Below the pieces are notes generated by a model, which saw only the letters and a program-made list of their open reading frames with translations, did no database searches and was not told the origin of the DNA. Shown in pieces: positions 37,187 to 51,322 of a DNA stretch of 64,000 nt. Source of the DNA: Trichoplax sp. H2 (lineage: Eukaryota > Placozoa > Uniplacotomia > Trichoplacea); contig NOWV01000056.1 of NCBI GenBank assembly GCA_003344405.1, positions 62,001 to 126,000 on the forward strand, in the 5' to 3' direction. The position numbers were made by a program, and so were the translations under genes. Within the stretch, counting starts at the first letter, position 1. Each line of letters opens with the position of its first letter.

Positions 37187-40100
37187 TATCCATAGACATA
37201 TGTCTAAACCGTAACAGGGCATTAATTTAGAAATCAAGAATTGGTATTGATGTTCTACTATGATCTTTTTACATTAAAGGCGTAGACTGAGGAGTAATTT
37301 AGGAGATGCTCATGCCTCGTATTGACTTTGCCAGCCTACAAAAAAAATCTTTTAAATTTTCTGAGTTGTAAATTGACTGACAGGTACGGGTAAGATTTTA
37401 AGAAAACTGCAGCGTACTATTTTCAGTTCTAAAACGTAAACAATGAAAATAATGCCGCGACAAGTTCAAAGTTGATGGAATATTGACGAATATAAATTGA
37501 CTACAAGTTTAACAGAGTTGACCAAAAATTACAGTGCCATTCTGTATATATTTATGAACATTCAAGACCTAGAATAAGTCACTTTATTGAGGCAGAGAAT
37601 TAAGATTACAATCATTGATAATTGGAGCATAAGTCACACTGAAAGCAATCAGGTATAAAATTTTCAATGCTTAACAGTTCAAGCTATTAAACAGATATTG
37701 GTTTAATTGATTAAAACAAGCACGTAGACCAAATATTTTAGCCAATTAAATCAGTGAACAAGTTTAAAACAATTCGTAGCCCGTAAAATAATTGGTTCTA
37801 GAACTGACATTACGATATTCAATTGAAAGTTGAATTGCGATCAAAAAGCCAAGAAAAATTAATTACATATTGCAGTTGTCACTCAGATCAAAAATGCCGT
37901 CATTGATTAAAAAATATCCAAAATTAAGGAAGAAATATCTCTATTAAGGTGTGATAGATGATAATTTCAATCATATACAATAATATGAACATTTAATTAT
38001 ACGGAAAATTAAGTCTAAAAATGTAATATTCTAAGTCTGAGACTTATTATGAGAGAAAGAATGAAACTGAATTTAATCTGTCAATAATACTGAAGCCGTT
38101 ATTTGCTTGAAAATCTCGCTGTATAAATTTGAATTTAATTTGGTTCATCATTGGCTGGAACTTGAGAATGGCTTAAAATGTTTTACTATACTGTAATGTA
38201 CCACATTCTAATGAATTTTCAGTTTGCAAATTATGGCAATTTATCTGGATCAGTCTCTCTTAATGAAGAATAACAACCGCATTCAACAATAGGATTGAAA
38301 TTCACGCAAATGTATTTATAGATGTTTAGATAGTAAATATAATATTTAAACTTCTCGCATATAGTAATACTCCATCATTAACTATAATCAAAATCTTTCC
38401 ATAATGCTAAGTTATTCATATAGATTATCAATGTAAGCTTTTCATACGTTTTAAAGTAAATTAAAATATATGTTCGTGCGGCCCAGTAAATAGTATGTTG
38501 TTTATTTGCTATCTTCATACAAACACGTTTTATAAATATGCGTATGCGACGGATGATCGAACAATATTATTCCATACTTAAGCTTTGGATAGATGCAGTA
38601 ATTATACTATAAATTTAGGTAGTATAAGACACAGATTCGCAATGGCAGATTGTTAGTCTTGTATCTATACTTCAAATTGCGTGCTAAGGCTACTACAAAA
38701 AACTATCTACAATTTATAGCCTCACTAGAGTGATCATAAATTGAATTTATAATTTATCATTGTCAAGATGCTATGATGCCAAATAAGTATTTATTGATAC
38801 ATGTTAAATTAGTAATTGTATGATGCGAAGATTTATAACTTATAAAATATTAAATTAAAACAGTTGACAGGAGAATTAATTGCAGATTCCTATTTAAATG
38901 CGTATAGTGAAACAATAATTGCTTATGGAGCTTTCAACGGTTATCTCGTGATGCAAGATGAATTATTCAGTTGCTTGTTGAGCGCAGAAGAGAAACCGTA
39001 CTTTCATATATCACTTATATAAAAATTAGAGATTCTGGGAAATGTAGCCCAATTAGTAGTTACACTAGAATTTTTTACGAATACTTGTCACAACTAAGAT
39101 TGTGACAAGCCGATTTTTTAGCATTTTATTAGCGTTATAACTATAAAGCTAATGTAATACTAGTATTATTTCATACTATGATAAAGAACCAATCTCTACT
39201 TGCATGAAGCATTCTACCTAAACTTGTGTATTATTTCGAAAATTTGAAATTTTATGCAAAATTATTTGGACAACTATGAGCTTAAATGCGTTTAAAACCG
39301 TATTGGACCACAAGCAGCTTCGACTCCAAAGAAACTGGACGCAGATCGTTGCATACCCATATGGAGAATTGATGCAATTTTTTCACAGTAGAGTTCATAA
39401 ATTTTCACTGATTTCATCATATCTAGAGTCATTCTGAGGAACTAAAAATTAGTCTTATTTTTTGATTTTAACTCTTTCCTCGGCCGAATTTTATATTGCA
39501 GTACCTGGGGCAGCATAATTTATTAACGTTATGAATTACTACATCATATCTACTACGATGAAATAAAAATATACATACTGTACAACCATCCAAATGCAAC
39601 CATTTTCAGAGTATAATAATGCATTTTAGCCAGCTTACGTATATATAACTATGTTTAGCATAACGGCAATAAGTAACTCATTGATTGATAAACATTAGCA
39701 GTCATACAGAATTTACTAATTATACGAGTATTTGTATTTATTTCTATTAGCCAAATGGCTGGATGCTCAGGATATGTAATATAGACAAGCAGCTATTATT
39801 TTTTAATAATTTGTTAGGTTACTAATATATAAAAGTGACTGTATCTCACTCATATCTATGGTTTATCATATATCAATTTCTGTCCTTATAGTAGCTATTA
39901 TTTCAAGATAAGTAAATAATAGGGGAGTATACTATTCTGCTAGCTTATCTGAGATTAATATGTAAATAGGTAACCCACTTTATGTAGAAATTAGTATAGG
40001 CTACATAAGTAATTTAGCCAAGTAAAATAATCAATTTTATTCGCAATTAATATCGAAGGCATTTATATTTGCAATGACCATTCTCGACTTGCATTAAAAA

Positions 40101-43100
40101 TGATAAGACTTTATACTTAGCAACATGTTTAGCGATTCATATTCATAAAGGCAATTATAATATTCATGAATTAATTATAGATAGTGATGGAATTTCTGAA
40201 ATACGACACCTGTAATGAGCTAAGAATTCGAATAAGACGTTAAATTGTTTAAATACGGGTCAGCTGTAATATAGATAGAATATTACTTTTAGAAATATAC
40301 CTGTTTACAAGATTATTGACTTTATAAGCTGCTCATGGCTAATAGGTGGGTATATCTTCAAGGATCTATAAATTACTATCCTTCCTCAACTTTCTTATTT
40401 GAAGAGGGAATATGCTATTGTTAATACTAATATCATGATAAGAGACCCGTAATATTATTTTATTGATACTATAGTAAATATTGAAGGGAACAAATCCAGC
40501 AAAAGGCTTGCTATTAATGTCTCATAGCAAACTTTCGTTTTTGCCACAATTTTATCCTTTATTTTGTAAGAAACATGTGTGAAAAATCAGAGATTTTTTT
40601 AAGCATAGATCTAGATTGGAGATAATATTTAGCATCTCAGTCCGTAATCGAATATCTAGAAGCTTTGTCGTTAATCTTCATACTGTAGGTAACATTACAT
40701 ATAAGTTAGATAATAACAATGGACAAGTAATTATTGAAACTAGTAAGCGCTTGAATAAAAATTTTAAACGAGAGGAAAACATCAGTTTAGTATAGCCTTA
40801 ATAATAAAACTAGCAAAAATACTTGAAAGAAATATAAAAAGGTGAATGCGCAGGCTTAAGCAAACAAACTATCAAAAATAAGAGTTGCTGATGATCAATG
40901 ATAAACTACATATGTTTTCTTAGCTTTGAAATTTACTAACTTTAGGTTACTTGACTACTGATCTGCCAACTATACTACCTTTTAAATACCACCCGGAGCA
41001 ATCGATGCTATTAGGCTATTGAATTATAATTTAAATCATTCTAAATCAAACTATTAATTACATACATTAAGATGGATTCTCAACATTATCTAACTAATAA
41101 TAATCGTCATTTAACTATAAATTAACCCTGTTTACAGCAGAAAGCGTATAATCCCAAAATATGGCAGAAAAGTATTCTTAAACTATAATCCAGGTTAACA
41201 TTCGGGATCATATGACATTCTACGACAAATTTATTTATCTTTCTGCTGTATGTTATCGACAAAATTAGCTATCACTACCGATAAAAGCCATTACAAGTTT
41301 TATCTTAATTAAGCACAAATATAAAACCATCTAAATATATTGATTAAATTATAATTTTGCAGGTATGATGCTCCAAAAAAATTATTCTATCTAACAATTC
41401 TAAATTAAAGTAATCTGGTTCACAATATATCAAGACATCAAATAAAACCTACAATAATTAATTCGACTAAATTAGTTACAATTAAAGCTACAAAACTTGT
41501 TACGCTACAAAATTTTGAAAAGAATTTCAAAAAGTAGCATTTATTACAAGATCTTTAATCACAATTCCCAATCTATCCAAGAGATTAGTTTAAGATTTTA
41601 TTATTCCAAGCATTTAAAATGTTATGATAGTATTCTGAACTCCTTTAGGTGTAGCTTGATGTTAAAGTCAACGCCTATCATTTGCTCTGGATGTTAAACG
41701 CCCGAATAAATTCTCCTTCTATAAGCGCTAATAGTTTGTGCTTATCTTCCAGGCTTTATAACAATTTCTATACTTATAGAATTCCCGTTCGTACTATTGG
41801 TAAAGAGCCACTGAAATTGATCTTCGGTAGCTCTAGTTAGAAGCGATATAGTATCTAGATTCATAATGAAGTAATCAATTAATCAGCTGAAAATTCCGTT
41901 TATTGTGATATTCGATTCATGTTATCGTAATTCTATCAGATTTCAAATGCGCACCAGCCCACGCTACAGAAATAGAATTATTTTGTATAAGTTTGAATAT
42001 AATATTAGCAAATACTTGTATTGTTATTAACTATTTATAAAATTTGAATTGCGAGTTTTGATCAATTTAGCAATCGTGATCAGGATATAGAAGCTATTCA
42101 ATTCAATGATGTAAAATTATTATTTATCAAGGAATCTCAGATATTCAAACAATAGATATTATGTTTATCTATACCAAAATAGAACGAAATAATCAAGTTA
42201 AAGACTGATGAAAGAAAACTTTTGCAACAGTTTTCAATCAATTGTTTGATAAATGAAAGCCAAAATTAATAATATTGCATTTTAAAGATATAATCGCTCG
42301 CAAATCTATTCTGTACTCATTTATTATTCATAGTTCAATTTTCTTTTGACTTTGCTATTTCATTATTTCAATAATTTATCGTCATTTACTGTGTGACAGA
42401 TTTAATTGAAATTTATTTGGGGAGAATATCCCCATTCATAAATATGAAACTTATTATAATTTGTATAGCAGGCTCTAGGTGAGTATTGAGGTATGTCTGG
42501 TGTAGTTTTCTTCGAAAAATATATTTACTAAACTTTCTTGTTACAGAGCACATGAAAACAAAGATAAATAGGAAAGGGAATTTTCAAGTACTCCAATCAA
42601 ATTAAAAAAATTGAATCTAAGCGGTGTTATTCACCCATGAAAATCTTAAATCATCTCTTAAAATTGTAAGTAATTATTTTATTCTATCTCACTGCATTAG
42701 ATCGTGGCAATTCCATAAGTAAATGATTAATACGCGTAAATTAAAGGAGTTTTCAATAGACCTTAGCTGCTTAACTTTTAGAAAAAAATTGAGACAAATT
42801 TGTGTAACTAATGTTACATTAAATACTATTACCGCATATTTAATTTTATAAGATTTCTCTTTGAAATTTAATGATAGCCAAATAGCTACTAAAAACTACC
42901 TTACTTTACCTTTCCTATAACTATAGCCATGAATAAAGTTATTCAATTTTCAAATCATAATTTTTCTAATCTAACTAAAATTAAGCGATTAGAATCATTA
43001 AATGATCGAAATATTCTTTTATGGATACTAATAACTCGTAGTTATCAATTATGTCTAAGAATTTGATCAACCAAATATATCAAGTATAGATCAACACCAA

Positions 43101-44389
43101 TATTGTAATTTACATGATATCAGATACAATTTAATTCTATAAGCCACTAGCTACTAAAATTCTACAATTCCAACATTTAGGAATAAAATCAAATATGTTT
43201 CATATATACAAGTATATATTTCATGTGTATCGATAGATATTGCTGCAGCTATCGAAGGAGATTTGCTGAACTTTGCTATTTAACATTTATGAAATATTGA
43301 TACTTCGAAGCTTTATTTTATTTTTTCCTTGATATTTACATACTAAATACAATATTTCATGCTTCAGTTTGATGCGATTTTGACTAGATTTAAGAAATTT
43401 TTACTGTAGAACGTATTGGTAGTTTGATCTTTGCATATAGCACCATTTAGCTCACTTTTCTCCCTCAATTTTCATTTTTTGATAATTTGACAAATTAAAC
43501 ATGTTTAATTGCGCTGCTTTAATAATGACTATATGGATTTGTTTAAGGAGGATTTTATTTAAACAATTTAAATTTTCAGATTTTAAAATTCTAGTTCTTC
43601 AATGCATCACATTAGTTTCCTTTCTGAAATATCTCTTTCATATATCGTTCTAAAACTGGACTAATACTGCTAACTCGTACTTGTAGTTTTAAACCTTATA
43701 TTTCAGATCAGGACAATTAGATATTTTTTGTAGACTCGATTGATTTATTTTTCATCGATTTCTTTCTAGTCTTAGTCTGATTGATTAGATTTAGATTTCG
43801 ATACTTTTTATTCTAAAATAACAATAGAGTCAATATCAACTCATTAAGTAATTTCAAAGAATTGAATGGTATTCCTGCACTTGCTATAGAAAAAAATATT
43901 CGTAACCACTCCAAACCTGAATTTTAAGTTGCAATGTAAACCTATTTTTTATTTATATTTGATACAATTTTAAACACTTTAGTTTATTTATTTCAACTAC
44001 AGTCACTATTGAAGTGCAAAGCGATCCTATCTTGCACTTTGTATCCATAAAAAATTTAAAATCGATTTCAAACGATCAAAAGGTGTTGCTGGCAATCGAA
44101 CACTAAGGTGTAGGATTCTTCTATCGTAATTAATTTCATTCTGAGTATCATTAAATGTAGACTATGACATTAAAAACAGTATTGTATTGCGCCAATAACA
44201 CTATATAATTTATAATTTATAGGTAATGATCTGCAATTAAATTCAATAAGCTATTCTAAAGATAATAAAAGTCACGCTAAAGTAAGAAAATGCTAGCAGT
44301 TTGAGGTGTTCTTTTAATTACCGATTTATATTGTGCTTAAAACTTTAGAATTTTGTTTATCGTGCCTCCTGGTTCGCTTAAGGCTTTCA
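37187..44389. other. Long intergenic stretch, nothing recognised
   Basis: Seven kilobases of AT-rich DNA. The longest frames (about 66 codons near 41500) look random. No family B/A/C LTR copy and no tandem array was noticed here. Confidence 0.4.
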
Positions 44390-44440
44390 TTTATGAAGCA
44401 TTCTGCAACATAATGAAATTTATTGCACGTTATATAACAG

Positions 44441-44466
44441 TAATATTAGCGATTCCGCTAATATTA
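44441..44466. repeat. Perfect hairpin
   Basis: TAATATTAGCG (44441-44451), loop ATTC, then CGCTAATATTA (44456-44466): an 11 bp perfect stem at the left edge of the 199 bp array. It could be a degraded transposon end or only an AT-rich palindrome. Confidence 0.6.
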
Positions 44467-45603
44467 TAAAGTTGTCCAATTATTAATGTGATGTGAGGAT
44501 TAGGAATCTATCATATTAGTAAAACCTTGCAAAATATTCATAGGATAAATACCAGTAGCAGCTATTACTATAATTATATTGAAGGGAAAACTGTAACCAG
44601 TTAGAGCGTAGATAGACGATCCAATTAGTTTAGTTGCTATAGTAAAGTAGAATAGGTAGAATAGATTCCTACTGATATTATAAATTTGTCAAATATTAAA
44701 TGCGACATTTGAAAGGATACAGGGTCCATCATAACAGTAAGACCTTACAAAGGTTTCATAGGATAAATAATGCCTTTATTACGATTGCTATTCAAGGAAA
44801 AACTGTACCTAGTTGTAAAATAATTTGACGGCGTGATCTATTTGAGTAGTGTAATGATTTCAGCTAATTACGGTAGCTACGTGTTATAAATAGCTATAGT
44901 AAAGTAGAAAAGGTAGAATATACTAGCTTATCGAATATTATATTGCACTAAATAACGAAATCAGCGCTTAAGAATTGCTGTCATGATATTTGAATTACAG
45001 TTTGCTGGGAACAGTCTTTATTGGAGATTGTAATTAGTAAAGGAAACTGCGCCCAGTTAGGCTTAGTTAGACGACGCGATATAGTTAAGTAGCTAATAGT
45101 AAAATAGAACATATAAAGCATGCAAGTTTGCTGTGCAATTTATAGTAATAGCTAATGAAATGGATGCTTAAGAATTGCGTTGTGATATTTGAAGTACAGC
45201 TTATAGGTACTAGCCTTTATGACAGTTAAATTGAAGGAAAATTGTGCCTAGCTTTAGCGCAGTTAGATCACACGATCTATTTGTATAGCTATAGTCAAAC
45301 AGAATAGGTAAAGTATACAAGTTTACCGCGTAATTTGCAGTACTAACTAACAATATCGATGCTTAAGAAATGCTTTTACGATATAGAGAGCACAGTTTGT
45401 TGGCACTAGCCTTAATTACACTTAGGTTTGAAGGGAAAACTGTGTCTATTTGTAGCGTAGCGAGACGATGTAATCTAGTCAAGTGGTTATAGTAAAATGG
45501 CAAAGATAAAGTATACAAGTTTGCCGTGTAACTTATAGTACTAACTAGCGATATCGATGCTCAAGAATTACTTTTACGATGTAGAAAGCATGGCTTACTG
45601 GTA

Positions 45604-46039
45604 TGTCACAAACCAGCTTCGTGACAAGGATAACGTAAAATAAATCTCTAAATTACTATAGTCTCCGGGATTTAGTATCCCTACTCACAAGAATTTAGAC
45701 GCCTTTGATTCTACGTTAAACTCAAGTAGACAATTGAGAACTGCTTTATTCAACTATCTGACGGGCTTATATACCCTTCTACAGCAGCTAACATTCACAA
45801 GTCATCTTATAAAAATACTTGGGTGAGAACATCTACTAACTGGTTTTTCACAGTCGGACTGCAATATGTCCATACACAGAATCATTTCAGTACACATTAC
45901 AGCACAGCAATAAATTTACTGTAACACATTTGTAATTAGAGTAATTCCTATTGTAAGTGACTAGTTGTAATATAATATCACTATATTATATTAAGCAAAT
46001 TTAGATATCTATTTCTTCACGGTAGTTCGTACCGTGACA
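45604..46039 (-). mobile_element. Solo LTR, family A, with TGGTA target-site duplication
   Basis: A 436 bp element reading TGTCACAAACCAGC ... CGTACCGTGACA on the plus strand, with perfect flanking TGGTA (45599-45603 and 46040-46044). On the minus strand it has GGGTATATAAGCCC and AATAAAG, as in the copy at 54894-55335, so its sense is minus. It splits one unit of the 199 bp array, which resumes directly after it. Confidence 0.9.
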
Positions 46040-47032
46040 TGGTACCAGTCTTTATTGCAGTTAGTATTGAAGGGAAAAGGGGCCAGTTATAGCGATGTTA
46101 AACGACACAATCTAGTGGTATAGCTATGATAAAATTGAATAGGTAAAGCATATTATCGTATCATTCAACTTGTAGCACTAACTAACAAAATTGATGCTTA
46201 AGAATTGCAATGTAGTAAGCAAAACTTGCTGATACTAGTGCTATGTTGAGAGACAGATGATTTTATTACTAGCTATAAAGGATCAGGCAAAATTAGGCTG
46301 TTTCGAATGGCATTGCATTATCAGTTTTTTACTCCTATATCAGCTAAATTACCGATATCATTTATTTCAATTTTAGATGCCTTATTGAAATATTTCCTGT
46401 AAATAGCTTGTGGCCATTTTCTTAACAAATACGAACAACTTTCCAACAATTCTCTTCGATATATGCCAAGGTTATAGCTACATTTCTATATGATACCATC
46501 TGTAAAAGTTCTTACCATACGAGTTTTAAAACCAAGTTGTACTGGATTATTTGTCGATTTTTTAAACATCGTAATATCTTCAACAATAGTATATAAAATC
46601 TTCTTTCAACGTATTTATATATAAAATGATTGAAGTAAGAGTATTCAGTCAGCAACTTATTCACCTTATTCATCCAACTGGTATTAAAATCTGGTAAAAT
46701 CAGTCGATGTTCATATCGCCACAGATTCTAACAATTTCAAAAGCAATTAATCCAGATTTTAATTTGTTCTTAATAGTTCTTTAGTGCTTTAGGCACGTAA
46801 AGTGAGATCATCGTGGATATCGACTGAAAAAACCTTGCACTATTTTCTAAGCAAGACATTTATCCAATCTGCTTTTATATCTCTTAAGGTCAATACAATT
46901 TATTAGGTATCGACATTAATCATCAAAAACGGTTCAATATACGCAGCAACATCAATTGAGCAGATATTCTGTATTTGTCCTATTTACCGTGGATAGATAA
47001 ATAGTTTCCATAACGGAATACTATCTAATGAA

Positions 47033-48109
47033 ATGAATGAATTAAAAGTCAAGTATACTTGCGAGAATTATAACAGCACCTTACTCATTAATATAACTTA
47101 CGAGTATATTCCTACCGAAGAGGCCTTAACGTTAACAGTAGTTGTTTTAATATTTTTACTAACATCACTCGTTGGCAATATTGCTGCTGTTGTAGTAGTT
47201 TATCGTAATCGCTATTTGCATGATCCTTCCGGTATACTAATAGGTGCTTTGGCAGTTTCTGATATTGGCGTGGGATTTTCTAGTGTTATTTCCACCATAA
47301 TCTATGATAATCCTTGTTCAAGACTAAATCATGCAGTTTGTGTATTTCTCGCTTTCATGTCAAGTTCATTTATCGGCTCTACATACTCAGCTATAGCAGG
47401 TATTACAGTGGATCGTTGCATTGCAATCTGTAAACCTTTACATTATCGACAATATGTTACAAACACCAGAATAATTCAGATTCTTCTTTTCAATTGGTTG
47501 TGTATTCTTGCTCTAGCAGCTCTACCGGTTATGGGATTACAACAATATGGTATAGGAAAATATGAATATGTTCCCTATTTAACGTCGTGTTGGATTGATA
47601 TTACTGCATATAGTAAAAATTACTTGGCTATTATTGTTTTTTACTTGCCTGTCTTCTCAATACTGATACTTGTCATGATATGCTATGTTATAATTCTTCT
47701 CAAAGCAAATAGTACTTTTAAACGAATGGCTATTTCAGGTTGGATCTATAATGAAAATAAGTAATTACTGAAGAAATCAACGCGAACGACTATTATTGTT
47801 GTGGGTGTCTTTTTTATATGTACAACTCCAGGCCTTGTATTAACATTTGCTACGCTAGTTAATCAAGGATCTGTTGTGTCTGGTAAAGCCTATAAATATT
47901 TATTAAATTGGGGAATATACGTCAATATTACGGTTAATCCTTTATTATTTGGTTTCTCTCATAAAGATTTTAGACATGGCTATCATGAAATATGTTCACA
48001 TTTTTACTCAAAAAAATCAAAAATTTCTGATATCAGTCTACCGATACGACCATCCGTCAATCCTTCAATATTATCGGGATATAATTTAGTTCAAAATAGT
48101 ACATTTTAA
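47033..48109 (+). pseudogene. Class A GPCR with a single in-frame stop in intracellular loop 3
   Basis: The frame runs 243 codons to TAA at 47762-47764, then continues in the same frame to the stop at 48107-48109, for about 358 codons in all. Part one has N14 and N20 sequons, TM1 GN (N49), D77 in TM2, C103, DRC (D127-R128), W155 in TM4, loop 2 GKYEYVPYLTSCWIDI (C186) and TM5 with P206. Part two supplies LLKKSTRTT, TM6 (ICTTPG) and TM7 NPLLF plus HKDFRHGY. The stop aligns with a Lys/Leu position of the receptor at 59637 (KEKLKILRKSIRTT against NENK*LLKKSTRTT). No frameshift or other damage is visible, so this is a young pseudogene, a segregating null allele, an assembly error or a read-through case. 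No GT-AG intron of suitable length restores the frame. Confidence 0.85.
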
Positions 48110-49779
48110 ATTACAATCAAAATACGATCAGAATGCAATACAGATAATATCTTCATAATAAACTAAGATCTGTTGTGTGCTTTAATGTAAAAATTATCAT
48201 TTTATACATAGTTTAAGCTACTCGATTTTCGATGAGCAGATTAAAATACTGTATAGGAGAAATCATTTAAATTGAATGTTGTTGTAATTATACGTCAACA
48301 CGCGCTATTTAATGTCCTTACTGATCATGGATGTATAAAGATACCAGTATTTTTAATGTCTTTATTGCGAAAATATGATCAAGACTATATTCTTAAATCC
48401 AACAGTTGTAGGTAATATAATGATGTTAAAGTTGGAGTACAATACTAAGCTACAGTATACTAAATTTATTCAAGTCACACTTATCCAAAATATCCGCTAG
48501 AATAAAATATAAGATACGTATATAAAATTGAACTAATAACTTATATTCATTGATATGCAGTTTATTTAAACCAATAACAATAATGAATAGCGTTACTGCT
48601 AGAGATATTGCAATGATTAATCAAATCTTATCAGCTATTTAAAATGCAATCCTTACATGAAATAAGTGGTGGATAATTTTTTTAGCTTATCTCGTAATCT
48701 GTCTAATTTATATAATAGCAAATACCGGTATTTAGGCTATTTATTTCGGTACTAGTACTTTAACTGGAACAAGATGATACAGGTCCTCTCGATTACTAAT
48801 ATGAAAATTAAAATCTCGTCTTTTAGTAGTATTTAACACTTCATGCATTTCTAAATGAAAAAGTGTCTTTTCAATTGCGATGTATATTAATAAATAATCA
48901 CCAAGCTTAATAAATTTGAATTCTTATGATACTGATAGAAATTGGTAGCCTCTGGTCTCTTGGATAATCTTTGACGCAGGAATAAATATAATTTAGTCGT
49001 ATATTCGTTAAGCATAATATAGTAATAATTTTTAGCTAAAATTTTAGATTTAAAAATATTTAAGGACTTAGATTCGTTACAAAAATTTTCGTAATAAATT
49101 GGTCGAACAGAAAGAGTTAAACTGATTCTTATACCTTGAATTTGCTGTTAGCAATTTCCTACGATATGCAAACATAGTACGATTATAAGATAAAATAACT
49201 CATAGTAAGATCTTTTTCGTACGTTTTTAAATTTTTTATACGAATTTATAAAAGTATAGTATTATCAACAAGTACCAGGTTAGCTAATGTCAGTATTGAG
49301 ATCCATGCACTGCGCACTCTATACATTTCTATTCTATTCTGGATAAAATCTGCAAATATAATTAAATTATATATTATAGATTGTTTCTGATATAGCAATT
49401 GACCGATAACAAATGATCTATTAAGCTAATAACTAAAAGCATAAACTTTAAACCATCAATAAAGATTAAAATTGAGAACAGTAATTTAAGATACTGTCCA
49501 TTTTAAAGAAAAAATAATTCTTTGTTAGCTGAAAGCACCATTAGCTACGGTAGTCGCAGTGGATCAATTTACCTGTAGGCATTTCTCTCTAACAGATATC
49601 TCATTGTACATTTCTCTTTTTCAACACTGATAATTAATAAAGTACATACCTCAAGAAAAGAAAATAGTGATAACTCATGACGCTGCAATTGAAGTTCAAT
49701 GAATTCTATCAACGAGTTTATTGCCAAAAACAACTCCACTTCCTGTACCTTATAACTTTTACTCTGGAGGTTTTAGTGA
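48110..49779. other. Intergenic, nothing recognised
   Basis: AT-rich DNA after the middle GPCR; no supported feature. Confidence 0.4.
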
Positions 49780-50230
49780 AAGATTAATGAAATTTATTTT
49801 AACTAAAGTTATAGTTTACATCGCTTGATTGAAACGAATGCAATTATATTCCTTTCAAGATCATAAATTTGGAAAATAGATTTTTAACCTTTCAGAAAAA
49901 GATTTATTGAAGAACATTTTAACGTAAGCTGTAGTTTAAATTACGTTGGTTGAAATGAATGTTATCATATTCCCTTCAAGATCAAAAATTTGGGAAAATA
50001 GATTCCTCACCTTACCGATAAAGATCGATGAAAAAAATTTTAACTGAAGGTAAGCTTTAAATGGTCTGACTGAAATGAATGCAATCATATTCCTTTCAGT
50101 ATCAATATTGAAAAGTAGATTGTTTACGTTAACGAAAAAGACTAATGAAATAGATAATTAACTAAAGCCATAGTTTATATCGCCTCAATTAAAATTAATG
50201 CAATCATATTCCTTTCAAATTTCAACATCA
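49780..50230. repeat. Tandem repeat, about 120 bp unit, four copies
   Basis: CATATTCCTTTCAA-type markers at about 49845, 49967, 50086 and 50205 are about 120 bases apart. Each unit also carries AATGAATGCAAT, TTTTAACTAAAG and GAAAAAGAT-type blocks in the same order. Confidence 0.8.
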
Positions 50231-50889
50231 AAATGACTTAAAGAATATATCATTTAAGTTACTGATATATAAGATAATGAGCAAAATTTTTTTTAATTGT
50301 AAAAATGTATCTACGATTTCTAGATATCGCAGACCAAAAAATTCCTATTCTAGACTTTGTAAAAGGAAACTTATCCAAACTGCAGCACTACTTTATTTCG
50401 TATATGGAATGTTTAGCAATTTCTCTTACACGCGGAAATTTAAAACCTTCTATAATGCTTATTTACTATATTTGTATATCCTCAGATTATCAAAGGATAT
50501 CTTTAAACTTGAAATAGTAATGTCTGAATAGTATAAATCATATCTTTAAATGATAAATAATCTTCCCGCGCAAAGTGGTGCTTTAAGTTTCTAGATTATA
50601 TTATCTACTTTAAAGTTAATATAGCCATTTAGCCGTATTGAAGTGCACGTATTCGATTTTAATTTGGCAGGCCATCGCCTTCAGCTTTTATTGCTGGAAG
50701 AACCGAAATGTTACGGAGCAATTTAGGGATTGACTAAATCCCCTATTTATCCTCTATTAAAATTTCGAGGACTGTTGAGGAAATGGAAGAATCATTCAAT
50801 GATACTAAGAAAGCACAATGTCTCGGACAAACTAACACGCAGACTTAAAATGACTAAATTTAGCAAATTTAACATTAATATATGGTGAT

Positions 50890-51322
50890 TACATTTAGTT
50901 GCTTACAGGAGGAAGCAGTGAAGCTATAATCTGTTACAATGAATCATGTGTTGTACTGTAATAAAATTCTTATATAGCAATTGAATATAGTACATGCTCT
51001 TGTAGCTGAAATTCTAACTAATGGTAGATTGTTGGTATCTTGATATGACTCTAAGAATGGACATATTGCAGTCCGATTATGTAAAATCAGTCAGTAGATG
51101 ACCATATTGATATTTATTGAAATAGGATGCTTCATTAATGTTAGCTACCGCTGAAAGATATATAAGTTCGGCAGATAGTTGAATAAAATCAGTTCTCTAA
51201 TTTTGTATCTTAGAAGCAAAGGCGCCTAAGTTCTTGTGAATAGTTAATGGATACTAAATTTTGGAAACTTTAGAAATTTAGAAATTTTTTCGTAAACCTT
51301 GTCGTAATGCTGGTTTGTGACA
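50890..51322 (+). mobile_element. Diverged LTR related to families A and C
   Basis: Ends in GGTTTGTGACA and contains GAATGGACATATTGCAGTCC, TATATAAG, GTTGAATAAA and GAAGCAAAGGCGCC in the family order. The 5' boundary is approximate, near GTTGCTTACAGG, and no target-site duplication was found, so this is an old or truncated copy. Confidence 0.65.

Larger units (their letters stand above)
44390..46250. repeat. Imperfect tandem array, about 199 bp unit, interrupted by a solo LTR
   Basis: The marker GAAGGGAAAACTGT or variants recurs at about 44581, 44792, 45038, 45233, 45430 and 46069. After subtracting the LTR and its duplication (441 bases), the spacings are about 211, 246, 195, 197 and 198. 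Each unit also holds AAGTAGAATAGGTA-type, TATACAAGTTTGC-type and GATGCTTAAGAATTGC blocks. The first units are the most diverged and later ones the most alike. Confidence 0.85.

Noticed and set aside
47762-47800. A small intron removing the stop in the middle GPCR
   Set aside because: GT-AG pairs around the stop give lengths of about 13 or 35 bases, too short and not frame-preserving.
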